From assembly GCA_934869045.1 (NCBI GenBank), contig CAKXAF010000155.1, forward strand, positions 1-6,598: a stretch of DNA of 6,598 nt, read 5' to 3'. This document shows, in pieces, positions 6,336-6,598 of the stretch (its first letter is position 1; every line of letters starts with the position of its first letter). Origin of the DNA: an uncultured Nitrososphaerota archaeon. Its GTDB lineage: Bacteria > Bacillota > Clostridia > Oscillospirales > Ruminococcaceae. The translations under genes were made by a program, and so were the position numbers. The notes beneath the pieces were generated by a model. It worked only from the letters and a program-made list of their open reading frames with translations. It was not told the origin of the DNA and ran no database searches.

Positions 6336-6361
6336 CTTAACATTTGCTCCAATTTCTTAAC
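6336..6361 (-). promoter_or_regulatory. GTTAAG direct repeat upstream of the promoter, possible activator site
   Basis: GTTAAG occurs twice in the same orientation, at 6356-6361 and 6336-6341, exactly 20 bases apart (about two helical turns). The proximal copy ends nine bases before the candidate -35 box. AraC-type response regulators of the YesN kind, which usually partner YesM-type kinases, bind spaced direct half-sites in this position. Six-base repeats in AT-rich DNA can arise by chance, so this is tentative. Confidence 0.3.
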
Positions 6362-6380
6362 CATAATGTGTAAAATGAAC

Positions 6381-6425
6381 AAAAAAGTATCCGCTCCAAA
6401 ACCGTGAATTTAGGTTTTGGAGCGG
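6381..6425 (-). terminator. Intrinsic terminator of the sensor kinase gene
   Basis: A perfect 13-bp stem (CCGCTCCAAAACC with GGTTTTGGAGCGG, 6413-6425 with 6391-6403) with a nine-base loop, followed on the minus strand by ATAC and six T. It starts seven bases after the kinase stop codon, and separates the regulatory gene from the importer operon. No comparable T run follows the stem on the plus strand, so it appears one-directional. Confidence 0.92.
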
Positions 6426-6431
6426 CCTGTG

Positions 6432-6598
6432 CTAAATAGCGGGGTTGGCTCCTGAGAGCGGCGGGCAGTTGGACGGAAAATCGCAGGGATCCTCGATCCG
6501 GGGGAACAGGATGGTGACACAGGTGCCCTTATGCAGGCGGCTCTCCACGGTGATGCCGTAGGGGGAGCCAAAATACAGGCGGATGCGCTCGTGGACGT
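6432..6598 (-). CDS. Sensor histidine kinase, YesM/LytS type, C-terminal 54 residues (partial)
   Basis: Only the end of the gene is in the window; the rest lies beyond the right edge. The visible 54 codons read V-H-E-R-I-R-L-Y-F-G-S-P-Y-G-I, then V-E-S-x-x-x-K-G-T-C-V-T-I-L-F-P, ending with TAG at 6432-6434. This is the closing part of the ATP-binding (HATPase) domain as found in YesM-type membrane sensor kinases, where 'N.heRi.l.fG..yGi.i.S....GT.v.i..P' is characteristic. About 18 further residues, including two Cys, follow the domain. Such kinases pair with YesN-type AraC-family response regulators and commonly sit next to LplABC-like importers that they control. The gene is followed by its own terminator, so it is not co-transcribed with the importer. 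Confidence 0.85.
   Translation of the reverse strand, partial: VHERIRLYFGSPYGITVESRLHKGTCVTILFPRIEDPCDFPSNCPPLSGANPAI

Overview
This 6.6 kb window reads almost entirely on the minus strand and looks like one carbohydrate-uptake locus from a Gram-positive anaerobe of the Firmicutes/Clostridia type, possibly a gut Oscillospiraceae-like organism. The evidence is the LplA/LplB/LplC-style importer with a lipoprotein binding protein, strong AGGAGG-type ribosome binding sites before every gene, U-tract terminators, a YesM-type sensor kinase next door, and base composition somewhat above half G+C. The taxonomic placement is an inference from gene style, not from a marker gene.

Layout in the direction of transcription (right to left): (1) the last 54 codons of a YesM/LytS-type sensor histidine kinase, closed by a strong intrinsic terminator; (2) about 120 bases holding a good candidate extended -10 promoter and a GTTAAG direct repeat just upstream of it; (3) a tight three-gene block encoding two CUT1-type permeases (LplB-like, then YtcP/LplC-like) and a large lipoprotein solute-binding protein; (4) a second, very clear intrinsic terminator immediately after the binding-protein gene; (5) a translationally coupled pair: a 161-residue free-standing protein that looks like a Cache/PAS-type sensor domain, and a 591-residue cytoplasmic DUF4091 protein distantly resembling glycoside hydrolases; (6) after a 106-base gap, the first 109 codons of an EutH-family (ethanolamine transporter) membrane protein that runs off the left edge.

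Working model: the sensor kinase, with a response regulator that is not in the window, senses an extracellular glycan fragment. The permeases and lipoprotein import it, using an ATPase encoded elsewhere, and the DUF4091 enzyme processes it inside the cell. The terminator inside the locus probably sets a lower level for the sensor-like protein and enzyme than for the transporter. The substrate cannot be read from the sequence. The part least explained by known families is the small sensor-like protein overlapping the DUF4091 gene by ATGA, with no output domain of its own. No RNA genes, insertion sequences, CRISPR arrays, phage genes or broken genes were seen.
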